Of a stretch of DNA of 64,000 nt, positions 17,796 to 26,143 are shown one piece after another. The notes under the pieces were generated by a model that was not told where the DNA came from, did no database searches, and was given only the letters and a program-made list of their open reading frames with translations. The position numbers were made by a program, and so were the translations under genes. This DNA is from Marivita sp003149565 (GTDB taxonomy: Bacteria; Pseudomonadota; Alphaproteobacteria; Rhodobacterales; Rhodobacteraceae): NCBI RefSeq assembly GCF_965216415.1, contig NZ_CBDCFU010000002.1. The stretch is one strand, 5' to 3'. Within the stretch, counting starts at the first letter, position 1; each line of letters opens with the position of its first letter.

Positions 17796-17993
17796 TCAGT
17801 TGCTGCTGTGCCAAAGCTTTATGGCTGACCAGATTGCGGTGCCGCCAAAGAACGCAAACGCAATACCCACAACCTCGATCAAAGCGGCAGAGTTCGAGAT
17901 GCCTCGAACCATGACAGCAACGCACAACAGCGCCAATCCCGCCAGGCTGAAGAGAAACCGAAACCACAACTCGCTGCGTGTGGGACCTGTCAT
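17796..17993 (-). CDS. small two-helix membrane protein of unknown function
   Basis: A 65-residue protein with two predicted transmembrane helices (about 11-30 and 38-56) separated by a short polar loop. Its start is ATG-ACAGGTCCC. It lies between the mipZ stop and the aldolase start on the same strand with short gaps. I recognise no family; it was kept because its hydrophobic layout and position fit a real small gene. Confidence 0.5.
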   Translation of the reverse strand: MTGPTRSELWFRFLFSLAGLALLCVAVMVRGISNSAALIEVVGIAFAFFGGTAIWSAIKLWHSSN

Positions 17994-18048
17994 CGTCGCT
18001 CCTTTGCTTTGCGCAGAGATAGGTTGCGGGCGACGATGGACCAGTTGA

Positions 18049-18858
18049 TTAGAACGTCACCGAAACGCCGGGGAGGTTCAGCGCCTTGATCAGGTCCCGA
18101 AGCTCTTGTCGCGCAGCAATGTTCGAGATGTTGAGTTGTTTGACGCCTACATCCTTGAGATCCAGCAATGTCATGCCGCGCGGGAATAGCTCGCGGAAAA
18201 TGACCCGCTCGTTAAAGCCAGGCGCCACCCGAAAACCAATCCGTTTGGACAGCCGGTTGAGCGCCTTTTCCATCTTGGCTTTGTTGACCATCTGTTGCGC
18301 GCCAAGACGGTTGCGCAGAACAACCCAGTCGATTGGGGGCAGGCCCGCCTGTGCCCGCAATTGCCGGGCGTTCCACACCATTTCGGAATAGACAGACGGT
18401 CCTTCGATTTTCTCGCCGGTTGCATCCGTATGGGCCAAGAGGTCGAAATCGACAAAGCTGTCGTTGAGTGGTGTGATCAACGTGTCTGCCAGCGAGTGCG
18501 CCACCTGGCTCAGTCGTGTATGCGAGCCGGGGCAGTCGATCAGGATAAAGTCGCTGTCCGGTTCAAGCTCAGCCACAGCGGCCGACAGCCGATGATCATA
18601 GATATTTTCGCCCGGTTGCAGAGTGTCAGGATCAATCTCAGGCAGCTCCAAATATCGTGGGGTCGGCAAGTCCAGACCGTCCTGTTCAAGCGTCTTCAGA
18701 CGATTGGTGACATAGCGGCCCATCGTCTTTTGCCGCAGATCGAGATCCAGTGCACCGATTCTGTGTCCCAGTCGGGCCAGCGCCGTTGCAACATGCATCG
18801 AGACGGTGGATTTGCCCGCACCGCCCTTTTCGTTTCCGACAACAATGATGTGTGCCAT
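18049..18858 (-). CDS. mipZ: division-plane positioning ATPase MipZ
   Basis: A 269-residue ParA-like ATPase that forms a polar gradient and inhibits FtsZ, placing the division site in alphaproteobacteria. The deviant Walker A GNEKGGAGKST is at residues 8-18; ALDLDLRQKTMGRY follows, and FILIDCPGSHTRLS is Walker B with switch residues. The C-terminal RLSKRIGFRVAPGFNERVIF segment is typical of MipZ rather than ParA. I start at MAHIIVVG; the open frame extends 19 codons upstream without family similarity. No parB is adjacent. Confidence 0.92.
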   Translation of the reverse strand: MAHIIVVGNEKGGAGKSTVSMHVATALARLGHRIGALDLDLRQKTMGRYVTNRLKTLEQDGLDLPTPRYLELPEIDPDTLQPGENIYDHRLSAAVAELEPDSDFILIDCPGSHTRLSQVAHSLADTLITPLNDSFVDFDLLAHTDATGEKIEGPSVYSEMVWNARQLRAQAGLPPIDWVVLRNRLGAQQMVNKAKMEKALNRLSKRIGFRVAPGFNERVIFRELFPRGMTLLDLKDVGVKQLNISNIAARQELRDLIKALNLPGVSVTF

Positions 18859-18990
18859 CTTTTCGATCACCCCGAATTTGCAAAACCTATGACCTGATTG
18901 CGCAGCATCTTGCAACGGGGTGCAGAGCGATTTGCCCGAGATTGCGGCGGGCGGGACTCAGATGCGGAATTCGCCATCGGTGATTGCAAC

Positions 18991-19023
18991 AAAAAAGGCC
19001 GCCCCGAAGAGGCGGCCGTTTTT
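18991..19023 (-). terminator. intrinsic terminator of rplS-rpmE
   Basis: A GC-rich hairpin (GGCCGCC / GGCGGCC, 18997-19003 and 19011-19017) is followed on the minus strand by six U residues (the A-run at 18991-18996). It lies 21 nt after the rpmE stop. The T-run on the other side could also let it work in the plus direction. Confidence 0.85.
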
Positions 19024-19044
19024 TACCAATTGGTAAAAAATACT

Positions 19045-19266
19045 TTAGAAGCCGAGGCCTTCGTACTTCTTCTTGAACTTCGACACGCGGCCGCCGGAGT
19101 CCATCAGGCGGGAACTGCCGCCGGTCCATGCGGGGTGCACGGTCGGATCGATGTCGAGGGACAGCGTGTCACCTTCGTTGCCCCAGCACGAGCGCATCTG
19201 CAGCATGGTGCCGTCGGTCATCTTGACGTTGATGACGTGGTATTCGGGATGGATGTCTTTTTTCAT
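19045..19266 (-). CDS. rpmE: 50S ribosomal protein L31
   Basis: A 73-residue ribosomal protein. MKKDIHPEYH at the start and the SRLMDSGGRVSKFKKKYEGLG ending are typical of L31. It has only one Cys (RSCWGN, residue 27), so it is the zinc-free (C-) type with an alphaproteobacterial-style insertion. It is 11 nt downstream of rplS, and a terminator follows. Confidence 0.96.
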   Translation of the reverse strand: MKKDIHPEYHVINVKMTDGTMLQMRSCWGNEGDTLSLDIDPTVHPAWTGGSSRLMDSGGRVSKFKKKYEGLGF

Positions 19267-19277
19267 GTCGACACTCC

Positions 19278-19661
19278 TTACGCGTCTGCGCCCTTGCGGG
19301 GCTTGTAGTTTGCATCTTCTGCGATACGGGCCGATTTGCCGCGACGCGAACGGAGGTAGTAGAGTTTCGCACGACGGACGCGGCCGCGGCGGACAACCTC
19401 GATGCTGTCGATGTTGGTGGAGTAGAGCGGGAACACACGTTCCACACCTTCACCGAACGAAATCTTGCGAACCGTAAATGATCCGGCAATGCCGTCACCC
19501 TGACGGCGGCTGATGCAGACGCCTTCGTAATTCTGCACGCGGGTGCGGGTGCCTTCGGTCACTTTGTAGCCGACACGGATGGTGTCGCCGGCTTTGAAGT
19601 CGGGAATGGTCTTCCCGAGGGCGGCAATCTGTTCCGCCTCCAATTGAGCGATCAGGTCCAT
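19278..19661 (-). CDS. rplS: 50S ribosomal protein L19
   Basis: A 127-residue ribosomal protein at the 30S-50S interface. The core FKAGDTIRVGYKVTEGTRTR and VQNYEGVCISRR is diagnostic, followed by SFTVRKISFGEGVERVFPLY and the basic YYLRSRRGKSARI. The C-terminal RIAEDANYKPRKGADA extension is common in alphaproteobacteria. The AGGAGAG sequence just upstream is a good ribosome-binding site. The 287-nt gap to the EthD gene holds no clear gene and may be its leader. rpmE follows on the same transcript. Confidence 0.97.
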   Translation of the reverse strand: MDLIAQLEAEQIAALGKTIPDFKAGDTIRVGYKVTEGTRTRVQNYEGVCISRRQGDGIAGSFTVRKISFGEGVERVFPLYSTNIDSIEVVRRGRVRRAKLYYLRSRRGKSARIAEDANYKPRKGADA

Positions 19662-19948
19662 CGCTTCTCTCCTAAAACTGCTTGCGGTTGCTCCGCAAAG
19701 GTGTGCGCGTCCTCAGAGCTCTTGGTCTTCGTCCGGGTCCGCATTTGCGCCCGCCAGAGATCAGGTCGTCTTTGTCTTGTCACGTCCGGGACGGATGCGG
19801 TTGGGCCCTGCGCGAAGAACACACGGAATCACCGCACCGGGCTGACACCCGGAACACGCGCCGTAAACCAGAACCGCCCGGCGAAATCAAGCGCCGTTTG
19901 AGGCTGTTGCCGACTGGCCAATTGTATCACGACTCGTGGGTCAGAGGA

Positions 19949-20257
19949 TCACGCGACCACTTCACCGATCAGCATCTGTGGCCGTGTATTCGTGAAATTC
20001 GCAATGTCGGCAATCACGGGTCCCGCCGCGCCAAGCGCTGCATCAAGTGCGGACTGATCAGCAAAGGTCATGGTCGCGACGGCATAACTTTCGGGCGGTG
20101 CGTCCGGACCGCCAGCCAGACCTTTGGTGACCAAGACTGACGAGATATGCGCCCCCATATGTTCGTCGACCATCGGCATGTGGGTGCCGAGGTAATAGTC
20201 ATAGTCGAAATTGGTGTCATCCGTGATTGGGTAAATCACCTGTAGCGAAAGGGCCAT
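19949..20257 (-). CDS. EthD family protein (dimeric alpha-beta barrel)
   Basis: A 102-residue protein of the EthD/YwjN ferredoxin-like superfamily. The pattern LQVIYPITDDTNFDYDYY...HMPMVDEHMG is the family's conserved N-terminal strand-helix unit, and PPESYAVATMTFADQSALDAAL the second half. Members include polyketide cyclases and proteins linked to ether degradation, but most are uncharacterised. I chose the ATG preceded by GGAGGAG rather than one ten codons upstream. It sits between trmD and rplS, where it has no obvious translational role. Confidence 0.8.
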   Translation of the reverse strand: MALSLQVIYPITDDTNFDYDYYLGTHMPMVDEHMGAHISSVLVTKGLAGGPDAPPESYAVATMTFADQSALDAALGAAGPVIADIANFTNTRPQMLIGEVVA

Positions 20258-20320
20258 TTGTGTCTCCTCCGAGTCGGTCAATGACATATCCTTAGCACGT
20301 TACGCACCCGAACCGTTTTT

Positions 20321-21136
20321 TCATTTGGACGATTTGTTCCGCGCGCACCATTCAGCCCAAAGGTCAGGACGACGCTGCTGCGTCACTGTCTCGGATTGCG
20401 CCCGACGCCACTTGGCGATCTCGCCGTGATGGCCCGACATCAGCACGGGGGGGATCGACATTCCGCGCCACTCGGCAGGACGTGTGAACTGGGGGTGCTC
20501 AAGCAAGCCTTCGGAAAAGCTTTCCTCTTCGGTTGAAGCATCATTGCCAAGCACACCCGGCAACAGCCGGACTGTGGCGTCAATCATGGCCTGAGCCGCG
20601 ATATCGCCTCCGGTGAGAACAAAATCACCGAGGCTGACTTCGATCATCCTGTAGTGATCAATGACGCGTTGATCCAAACCTTCGAAGCGACCACAGATGA
20701 GCGTCACGCCGGGCCCGGCGGCAAGGCTCTGCATCATTTTTTGCGTCATGGGCCGCCCGCGCGGGCTCAGATAGATCAAAGGTGCCATCGGTGCGATCCG
20801 TGCGCGGGCATTATCTACTGCTGCTGCCATCACATCCGGGCGCAGCACCATTCCGGCGCCGCCGCCAGCGGGGGTGTCATCTACATTGCGATGTTTGCCG
20901 TCTCCAAAATTCCTCAGGGCAATTGTTTCAAGCTGCCAAAGCCCATCTTTCAGAGCGCGCCCCGTGAGAGAGTGTCCAAGCAGGCCCGGAAACGCGTCCG
21001 GCATCAACGTGATAACCTGCGCTTTCCAGACATGCGCAAGCTCGGGTGTCTCTTCCATCAGATCGCGTGGCTTGAGCGATGGCCTGATGGATTTGCGTCC
21101 ATGAGATCTCTGCGGTGGGCTTTTCGGATCGTCCAT
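20321..21136 (-). CDS. trmD: tRNA (guanine(37)-N1)-methyltransferase
   Basis: Methylates G37 next to the anticodon and prevents frameshifting. The SPOUT-fold motifs are clear: IYLSPRGRPMTQ, LICGRFEGLDQRVIDHY and SLGDFVLTGGDIAAQAMID form the knotted SAM site, and LLPGVLGN leads to the C-terminal tRNA-binding domain. At 271 residues it has about 38 extra, basic N-terminal residues before the catalytic core (core starts at WKAQVITLMPDAFPG). The frame and an ATG support the long form, and similar extensions seem common in this group, but the start is not proven. Confidence 0.94.
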   Translation of the reverse strand: MDDPKSPPQRSHGRKSIRPSLKPRDLMEETPELAHVWKAQVITLMPDAFPGLLGHSLTGRALKDGLWQLETIALRNFGDGKHRNVDDTPAGGGAGMVLRPDVMAAAVDNARARIAPMAPLIYLSPRGRPMTQKMMQSLAAGPGVTLICGRFEGLDQRVIDHYRMIEVSLGDFVLTGGDIAAQAMIDATVRLLPGVLGNDASTEEESFSEGLLEHPQFTRPAEWRGMSIPPVLMSGHHGEIAKWRRAQSETVTQQRRPDLWAEWCARNKSSK

Positions 21137-21196
21137 CTGCGTTGCCTTTCGGTGACGCGACAGGCTTTAGTGGCTTGTTGTGAAAAACACCACCGG

Positions 21197-21754
21197 TCAG
21201 GCCGTGACAGGGTCGGACACGGCATCGCGCATTGCCAGCATCGCTTCTGGTGAGGCGAAATACTGTGAAAGCGCGCCAGCTTCTGCAGGGCTGGAGCGCA
21301 TCAGTCGTTCGACAAGCCAAAGCTCGCGAAGCTGATCATCGGTCAGCTGTAGCAGGTCGGTTTCATCCCAACGGGCGATAATATGGGACAACACCATCGC
21401 CACCTGTTCATCGGCTGTAATAAAGTTGGGCATGCCCTGCGCCGGCGATATCAAGCCTTGGAGGATGCCTCTGATAACTGTGGGATCCGGCGCAGTCTCG
21501 CGCAAGCTTCTTGCCGCCGAAGAGATCAGCAGCGTCGCATATGCCTTTTTGTTCATGCGATGCTTTTCCGGAGTTTGGCCGACTTGTGGCAAAACGGCAA
21601 TTGTTATCGTCGCAAAGCAGATTGCACCGAAAACCCCAAAAACCATGAATGCAAGAGACACAGCGAATTCCTGCAGGGTCACAGTTACGACTCCCGGCGA
21701 AAGCCCGGCAATAACCAACAACAGGCGTCGTCTTACACGATCCAAGGCACCCAT
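21197..21754 (-). CDS. membrane-anchored protein of unknown function
   Basis: A 185-residue protein with one or two N-terminal hydrophobic segments (about 8-24 and 30-55) followed by a soluble, mostly helical domain of about 120 residues. I recognise no family. The soluble part has a run of evenly spaced acidic and Leu residues (DETDLLQLTDDQLRELWLVE). The ATG at MGALDRV was preferred over a TTG three codons upstream. It lies within the trmD-rimM part of the translation block, on the same strand, without overlap. Confidence 0.55.
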   Translation of the reverse strand: MGALDRVRRRLLLVIAGLSPGVVTVTLQEFAVSLAFMVFGVFGAICFATITIAVLPQVGQTPEKHRMNKKAYATLLISSAARSLRETAPDPTVIRGILQGLISPAQGMPNFITADEQVAMVLSHIIARWDETDLLQLTDDQLRELWLVERLMRSSPAEAGALSQYFASPEAMLAMRDAVSDPVTA

Positions 21755-21854
21755 CCCACACAACTTCTATCGGCGGATATCAGCACGTCATGGCGAATTA
21801 TCGCCGTTAATCAGGCAAATAAGATGCTTTTTTGCGGCGAGACTGAGACCTGTG

Positions 21855-22655
21855 TCAGGGATCAAGCCGCCGGGCCATTCTGCGTACAAGACGTTTTGCG
21901 TCCTGCACGTCTTTTTCCGGCAGTGCGCTTTGATTGAGTGCCAGGAAGACCGCATCAACGCCCAGATCAGGCTGGACGTTCTCTGGTGGTAGAACCGTTA
22001 TCTGAGCACGGTCCAAATCGGCAACGTCCAGAAGGGTCAAAACAGGATCAAGAGGGCCCAGAGGTAAAGGGGACGCATCCTCCAGCGCAAAGGAGGTCAC
22101 GCGGGCAGGTGACACATCCAATGCGATTTCTTCGAGAATATCCTCAAGCGACCGCGCGCTATCGAACTGACTGACGTAACTCTTGAAATCGTCAGTGAGC
22201 CGGGTGCTTCGCAAGTTCTGCCACCACGTGCTGCGCAGCCATGCTTCGCGCTCGCGGGTGGAAAAGTAGAAGATGAGGTCGGTGTCCGGACCAAAGCGCT
22301 TGAACGCTGCATCGGCAAGGCACTTCATCACCAAGCCGGCGCTGTCATAGCATTCCACACCGTGGCGGCCCGGCATGTGCCCAGATAAGTCCTCGGACGA
22401 TAAAAGGATCGGCCGGGGATCCTCTATGGAGAGGGTGTCGAAAAACGCCCGTGCCGTGCGGGCAACGACGGCCAGGGTTCTCTTTCTTGGGTCAATCGAA
22501 AAGGCGCGTGCGGCTTCGGTCAAAGGTTCGAACGCATCCTTGAGATAGACGCGCACATGCGGGTCCAGAATCTGTGCGTTTTCACGCAGCATGGACTGAA
22601 CGCTGGTGGTACCTGTTTTGTGAAAGCCTGCGTGAATGACAATTTTTGTTGTCAC
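21855..22655 (-). CDS. sulfotransferase-like protein
   Basis: A 266-residue protein whose N-terminus KIVIHAGFHKTGTTSVQ (residues 4-20) is the 5'-phosphosulfate-binding loop of PAPS-dependent sulfotransferases. SSEDLSGH at about 86-93 could form part of the 3'-phosphate site, and FYFSTREREAWLRSTWWQ resembles the conserved Arg/Ser region. The acceptor is unknown; relatives modify surface glycans. Its ATG overlaps the rimM stop by 4 nt, so it is translationally coupled to a ribosome-maturation gene, an odd context. Confidence 0.78.
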   Translation of the reverse strand: MTTKIVIHAGFHKTGTTSVQSMLRENAQILDPHVRVYLKDAFEPLTEAARAFSIDPRKRTLAVVARTARAFFDTLSIEDPRPILLSSEDLSGHMPGRHGVECYDSAGLVMKCLADAAFKRFGPDTDLIFYFSTREREAWLRSTWWQNLRSTRLTDDFKSYVSQFDSARSLEDILEEIALDVSPARVTSFALEDASPLPLGPLDPVLTLLDVADLDRAQITVLPPENVQPDLGVDAVFLALNQSALPEKDVQDAKRLVRRMARRLDP

Positions 22656-23158
22656 GAAAACAGGCCCTCGGGCGGGTCCGCCACGATGCGACCCTGAGCG
22701 AGGTCAACGGTGGGAACGACCGCTTTCGTAAAGGGAAGGAGCACCGTTTGCTTTTGACCTGGCGCGCGTAACTCCAGCAGATCGTCCGCGCCGTTGTTGA
22801 TCACCGCCATCACCTTGCCGAGAGGCGCGCCTCCAGTGTCTGTGACTTCTAGGCCGATCAGGTCGGCATGGTAGAACTCGTCATCCGGCAGAGAAGGAAG
22901 CCGTTCGCGCGGAACATAGAGCTGTGTTCCGCGGAGAGCGTCCGCCTCTTCTTTGTTCGATATACCTGACAGGCGCGCGGCTAGGCCGTTTTTGACCTGC
23001 CGCGTGATTTTCACGGTAAAGCTGCGGGTGCCGTCCTCGGTCTCCAAGGGGGCATAGGTGGCGATGTCTTCGGGAATTGCCGTGAAGCTTTTTAGGCGCA
23101 CCTCGCCCCGGACCCCAAAGGCGCCCGCAATTGCTCCTACACAGACTTTTTCACTCAC
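22652..23158 (-). CDS. rimM: ribosome maturation factor RimM
   Basis: Assists 30S subunit assembly by binding S19. The protein has 168 residues with an N-terminal RimM domain (VGAIAGAFGVRGEVRLKSF, about 7-25) and a C-terminal PRC-barrel (DEFYHADLIGLEV... through LLPFTKAVVPTVDL). The start is a GTG giving VSEKVCVG, supported by GGGAG at the right spacing; a longer frame upstream shows no similarity. The sulfotransferase gene overlaps its stop by 4 nt. Confidence 0.95.
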   Translation of the reverse strand: MSEKVCVGAIAGAFGVRGEVRLKSFTAIPEDIATYAPLETEDGTRSFTVKITRQVKNGLAARLSGISNKEEADALRGTQLYVPRERLPSLPDDEFYHADLIGLEVTDTGGAPLGKVMAVINNGADDLLELRAPGQKQTVLLPFTKAVVPTVDLAQGRIVADPPEGLFS

Positions 23159-23232
23159 GGCTATGCTCCCAGCGGCTTTGAGCGACTGGATAAACCAGAC
23201 CGATGCAGAGAGGCAATCGCCCGTCGCCGAGA

Positions 23233-24051
23233 TCAGCCACCGATGCTGAACACGCGGGTCACGCCAAAGCGCACACCCCACTGTTCATCAGAGCCTTGCT
23301 CGACAATCGGACTGTTGGCCGCATCGTCAGTGAATCTTTCCCATGTGACGGCGCCCTCGAGGCCCCAGACATCATTGATCTGATAACGCGCGCCGATTTC
23401 CACGCCCGCAGACACCATGCCGCCATCGGGATCGTAGGCAGGCATGGCCGCACTCGCTTCGGAAGCCGTTACCCCGAAATAAGTATCGCTGTAGCTGTCA
23501 TCGCCAAAGAACAGACGCGGACCCATTGAGAGGCGCAGCCGGTCTGTCGGGTGCAGGATCGCGTCGGCACCGACTTCGCCAACCCAACCTTCATGCCCTC
23601 CAAAGCCGCGACGGGCAGCGCCGAAGGCGGCAAAGTTCTCGGTTCCGTAGCGCATCGACACGCCAAGTTCGAGCGCGGCGTCGATATCGTCCAGACCTGC
23701 CAATTCATCAAAGTCGTCTGTTTTGCGTTCCTGAATAAAGCGCAAAGAGCCGCCAAATGTCAGACCCATGTCATCTGCCCAGGGATCAGGATTGCCCAAC
23801 GAACGCCCGTTGCGCAAAGACAGGTAATTGAAGCGGAACCCAAGATCCGGTCCTGCCGTGTGCTCGTCCGAGCCGAAATATTCGGGGTTCATGGCCACAC
23901 CGCCTCGCAATGTGAACATCAGGCGGGGTGTCTCGGGCGCTGGAGCGGGAGTAACCATGACGGGCTGTGTTGCGCTTTGGTTCGGTCCCGACGCAACGGC
24001 GGGAGCGGCGGCGAAAACAAGGCTGATGGCGGCAGAAACACGGGCGAGCAT
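23233..24051 (-). CDS. MipA/OmpV family outer-membrane protein
   Basis: A 272-residue beta-barrel protein. It begins with a Sec signal peptide (MLARVSAAISLVFAAAPAVASG) and then shows the alternating-hydrophobic strands of MipA/OmpV proteins, including MFTLRGGVAMNPEYFGSDEH and the closing WGVRFGVTRVFSIGG with a C-terminal aromatic strand. Members interact with peptidoglycan enzymes or act as porins; the role here is unknown. The ATG follows AAGGAG at nine nt, which settles the start. It lies between rpsP and rimM on the same strand. Confidence 0.82.
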   Translation of the reverse strand: MLARVSAAISLVFAAAPAVASGPNQSATQPVMVTPAPAPETPRLMFTLRGGVAMNPEYFGSDEHTAGPDLGFRFNYLSLRNGRSLGNPDPWADDMGLTFGGSLRFIQERKTDDFDELAGLDDIDAALELGVSMRYGTENFAAFGAARRGFGGHEGWVGEVGADAILHPTDRLRLSMGPRLFFGDDSYSDTYFGVTASEASAAMPAYDPDGGMVSAGVEIGARYQINDVWGLEGAVTWERFTDDAANSPIVEQGSDEQWGVRFGVTRVFSIGG

Positions 24052-24245
24052 GGCAGATGGCTCCTTCAGGGCAACATGCGGTTTCTTAGCGACATGGCGC
24101 GATAGGCTGCCAGCGTCAAGCAAGCCTGCAGTCTCAGGCGGTTTGACGCACGTAGAATCCAGCGCGAACCGCGCTCAAGCGATTCGTTGTAACGGGAAAC
24201 TGTGGTGAGTGGGATTGTTCTTTGCCCGATCATGCGTCGGGTGGT

Positions 24246-24274
24246 GCAGATGGCCGGGTGGGCCGGCCATCTGC
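24246..24274 (-). other. 11-bp hairpin downstream of rpsP
   Basis: A perfect inverted repeat, GCAGATGGCCG / CGGCCATCTGC with a 7-nt loop, starts 16 nt after the rpsP stop. No U-run follows in the minus direction, so it is either a weak or factor-assisted terminator or an mRNA 3'-end stabiliser that would raise S16 yield over the downstream genes. Confidence 0.55.
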
Positions 24275-24289
24275 GAAGGCTGACTGCGA

Positions 24290-24679
24290 TTATTCCGCAG
24301 TTGCCTCGTCAGCTGCCGGAGCTGCTGCTGCCTCAGCGGCGTCTGCGGCTTTCGCTGCTTTCGCTTCTGCACGTTCCTGAGCGGCTTTGCCGGGAACGGC
24401 TTTCTTCGGGTTGTTACGCTGTTTCTTCTCGACAACGCCTGCAGCTTCGAGGAAGCGCGACACACGGTCGGTGACCTGTGCGCCTTGACCGATCCAATGC
24501 TGGATGCGCTCGACGTCCATCTTCACGCGGTCTTCGCTGTCTTTCGGAAGAAGCGGGTTGTAGGTGCCCAGCTTCTCGATGAAGCGACCGTCGCGCGGCA
24601 TGCGGCTGTCAGCAGCAACGATGCGGTAGAACGGGCGCTTTTTGGAACCGCCACGGGCGAGACGAATTTTGATAGCCAT
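24290..24679 (-). CDS. rpsP: 30S ribosomal protein S16
   Basis: A 129-residue ribosomal protein needed for 30S assembly. The start MAIKIRLARGGSKKRPFYRI and the FIEKLGTYNPL and RIQHWIGQGAQVTDRVSRF segments are diagnostic. The C-terminal tail beyond about residue 85 is Ala-, Lys- and Glu-rich low complexity, common in alphaproteobacterial S16. It is 40 nt downstream of the chorismate mutase gene, in the ffh-rpsP-rimM-trmD-rplS block. Confidence 0.97.
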   Translation of the reverse strand: MAIKIRLARGGSKKRPFYRIVAADSRMPRDGRFIEKLGTYNPLLPKDSEDRVKMDVERIQHWIGQGAQVTDRVSRFLEAAGVVEKKQRNNPKKAVPGKAAQERAEAKAAKAADAAEAAAAPAADEATAE

Positions 24680-24719
24680 TTGGTCTTCTCCTAAGGGTCT
24701 GTATGGACGGGCAGGGCCG

Positions 24720-25019
24720 TCACGATTGCTTTTGTTTGTGGTGTTGGATGACTTCCTGAATGATGAAATTCAGGAATTTCTTGGCGAACTCAGGGTCAAG
24801 GTCTGCCTGGGTCGCAAGCTCTTCGAGCCGCGCGATCTGGTTGGCTTCGCGCGCGGGGTCTGAGGGCGGGAGGTCGTGCTGAGCCTTGAGCTCACCCACG
24901 GCCTGCGTGTGTTTGAACCTTTCAGCCAGTGTGAACACGAGGATTGCGTCCAGACGGTCAATGCTTTCACGGTGACCTTTGAGCAACTCGGCGGCACGGG
25001 TCACGGGATCGGTGGTCAT
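24720..25019 (-). CDS. chorismate mutase (AroQ type, monofunctional)
   Basis: A 99-residue all-helical enzyme converting chorismate to prephenate on the way to Phe and Tyr. The N-terminal helix RESIDRLDAILVFTLAERFKH, the following TQAVGELKAQHDLPPSDPARE and the terminal FLNFIIQEVIQHHKQ give the AroQ fold and its Arg/Lys/Gln active-site pattern. The frame is open a further 120 codons upstream, but that part is antisense to the GNAT gene. The ATG is 1 nt after the GNAT stop, suggesting coupling. Confidence 0.88.
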   Translation of the reverse strand: MTTDPVTRAAELLKGHRESIDRLDAILVFTLAERFKHTQAVGELKAQHDLPPSDPAREANQIARLEELATQADLDPEFAKKFLNFIIQEVIQHHKQKQS

Positions 25020-25020
25020 G

Positions 25021-25626
25021 TCAGTCAATGGCCCAGCCTTTCGGTTTGAACAGAGGGTCTTGGTAATGGGCGATTTCCATATCGATGCCATGGGCGAGCT
25101 GCGAGCCGCGCAACGCGTCCGGCGACGGATGGCGGTAGCAGACGTCGCTGCCATCCACGGTGGGCGCCTCGTGATCCTTTTTCGCGCCAAGCCGTTCGGC
25201 GAGACGGATGCTGTCGAGGTTCTTGGGGTCGAGATAGCTGACCGCGGTCTCCCAACCCTGATCCTCGTAGAAATAGCGGCGCACGCGGTGGGTGGCCTCG
25301 AGCGCGAACCCCTTGCCGGCCTTGTCCGGCCAGATGATCCAGGCGATTTCGCGCTCGGGCCATTTTGCGGGAAACCAGCCACCGGCCATGCCGACGGTCT
25401 CGTCCGTGTCTTTCAGGTGGACCATCCACATGCCAAAGCCACGGATTTCCCAGTGACCGATCTCGGCGGCATACAGCATCCAAGCCTCGTAGCCATTAAG
25501 CGGACCGCCCATGAAGCGGGACCGGTAGGAGGCAAAAGTGGCCTTGAAGTCCGGATAGTCCTCGGGCTTGGGGCTGCGCAACTGCAGCCGCTTGGTTTCA
25601 AGAATTGGGATGTCGCGGTGGCCCAT
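25021..25626 (-). CDS. GNAT family N-acetyltransferase (tandem copy 4)
   Basis: A 201-residue RimJ/RimL-type acetyltransferase. The opening PILETKRLQLRSPKPEDYPDF, the acetyl-CoA-binding turn around DKAGKGFALEATHR and the final YLDPKNLDSIRLAERLGAK are typical. It has about 25 extra C-terminal residues (GIDMEIAHYQDPLFKPKGW) beyond its three neighbours. It is the last of four adjacent paralogues, after which the chorismate mutase begins 1 nt later. RimL-like enzymes acetylate ribosomal protein or small-molecule amines; the substrate is not known here. Confidence 0.9.
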   Translation of the reverse strand: MGHRDIPILETKRLQLRSPKPEDYPDFKATFASYRSRFMGGPLNGYEAWMLYAAEIGHWEIRGFGMWMVHLKDTDETVGMAGGWFPAKWPEREIAWIIWPDKAGKGFALEATHRVRRYFYEDQGWETAVSYLDPKNLDSIRLAERLGAKKDHEAPTVDGSDVCYRHPSPDALRGSQLAHGIDMEIAHYQDPLFKPKGWAID

Positions 25627-25627
25627 A

Positions 25628-26143
25628 TCAGCGCGCCTCCAGCTTGGGGTGACGGTATACCGTAGCAACCTTGTCCCGCAGCGTGATGTCCGGTTCACGG
25701 ACCGCGCCCATACGCACAGCCAGCGCCTGCGACCGGGCGTTGTCTGGTGAGATGAAGCTGGGCAGCGCATTCAAGGCCAGATGGGTCGCAGCAGCCTTGC
25801 GTGCGGCCATCACGGCTTCATAGGCGATGCCCTTGCCCTCGTATTTGGCGGCAATGCCATAGCCAAGCTCTGGCTCCGGCCAGTCGAACGGGTGGAAAAT
25901 ACCGGCAAAACCGATCGCCTCGTCGTCGTGCTTCAATGACACGAACCAAAGGCCATAACCACGCAATGCCCAACCACCTGCGGCCGAGGTGATCATGCCT
26001 TCGACCCCACGTGGTTCAAGCGGGCCACCGTTCCATTTGCTGCGCGGGTCTGCAAAATACTCGCAGAATGCGGCGTGATCCGACAGGCGCGGGCCACGCA
26101 GGACAAGGCGGTCCGTTTCGATCAGGGGGACATCGAGGCTCAT
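25628..26143 (-). CDS. GNAT family N-acetyltransferase (tandem copy 3)
   Basis: A 171-residue RimJ/RimL-type protein. Family features are LIETDRLVLRGPRLSDHAAF at the start, YEGKGIAYEAVMAARK as the acetyl-CoA loop, and FISPDNARSQALAVRMGAV. It starts at the ATG inside the stop of copy 2 (4-nt overlap) and ends 1 nt before copy 4. The upstream extension of the frame is a shadow of copy 2. Overlapping starts and stops show that the copies are one translational unit. Confidence 0.9.
   Translation of the reverse strand: MSLDVPLIETDRLVLRGPRLSDHAAFCEYFADPRSKWNGGPLEPRGVEGMITSAAGGWALRGYGLWFVSLKHDDEAIGFAGIFHPFDWPEPELGYGIAAKYEGKGIAYEAVMAARKAAATHLALNALPSFISPDNARSQALAVRMGAVREPDITLRDKVATVYRHPKLEAR

Noticed and set aside
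20321..21136. Frameshift or false start in trmD because of the extra N-terminal residues
   Set aside because: The frame is clean, begins with ATG and the extension is basic and compact; similar extensions appear usual in this bacterial group.
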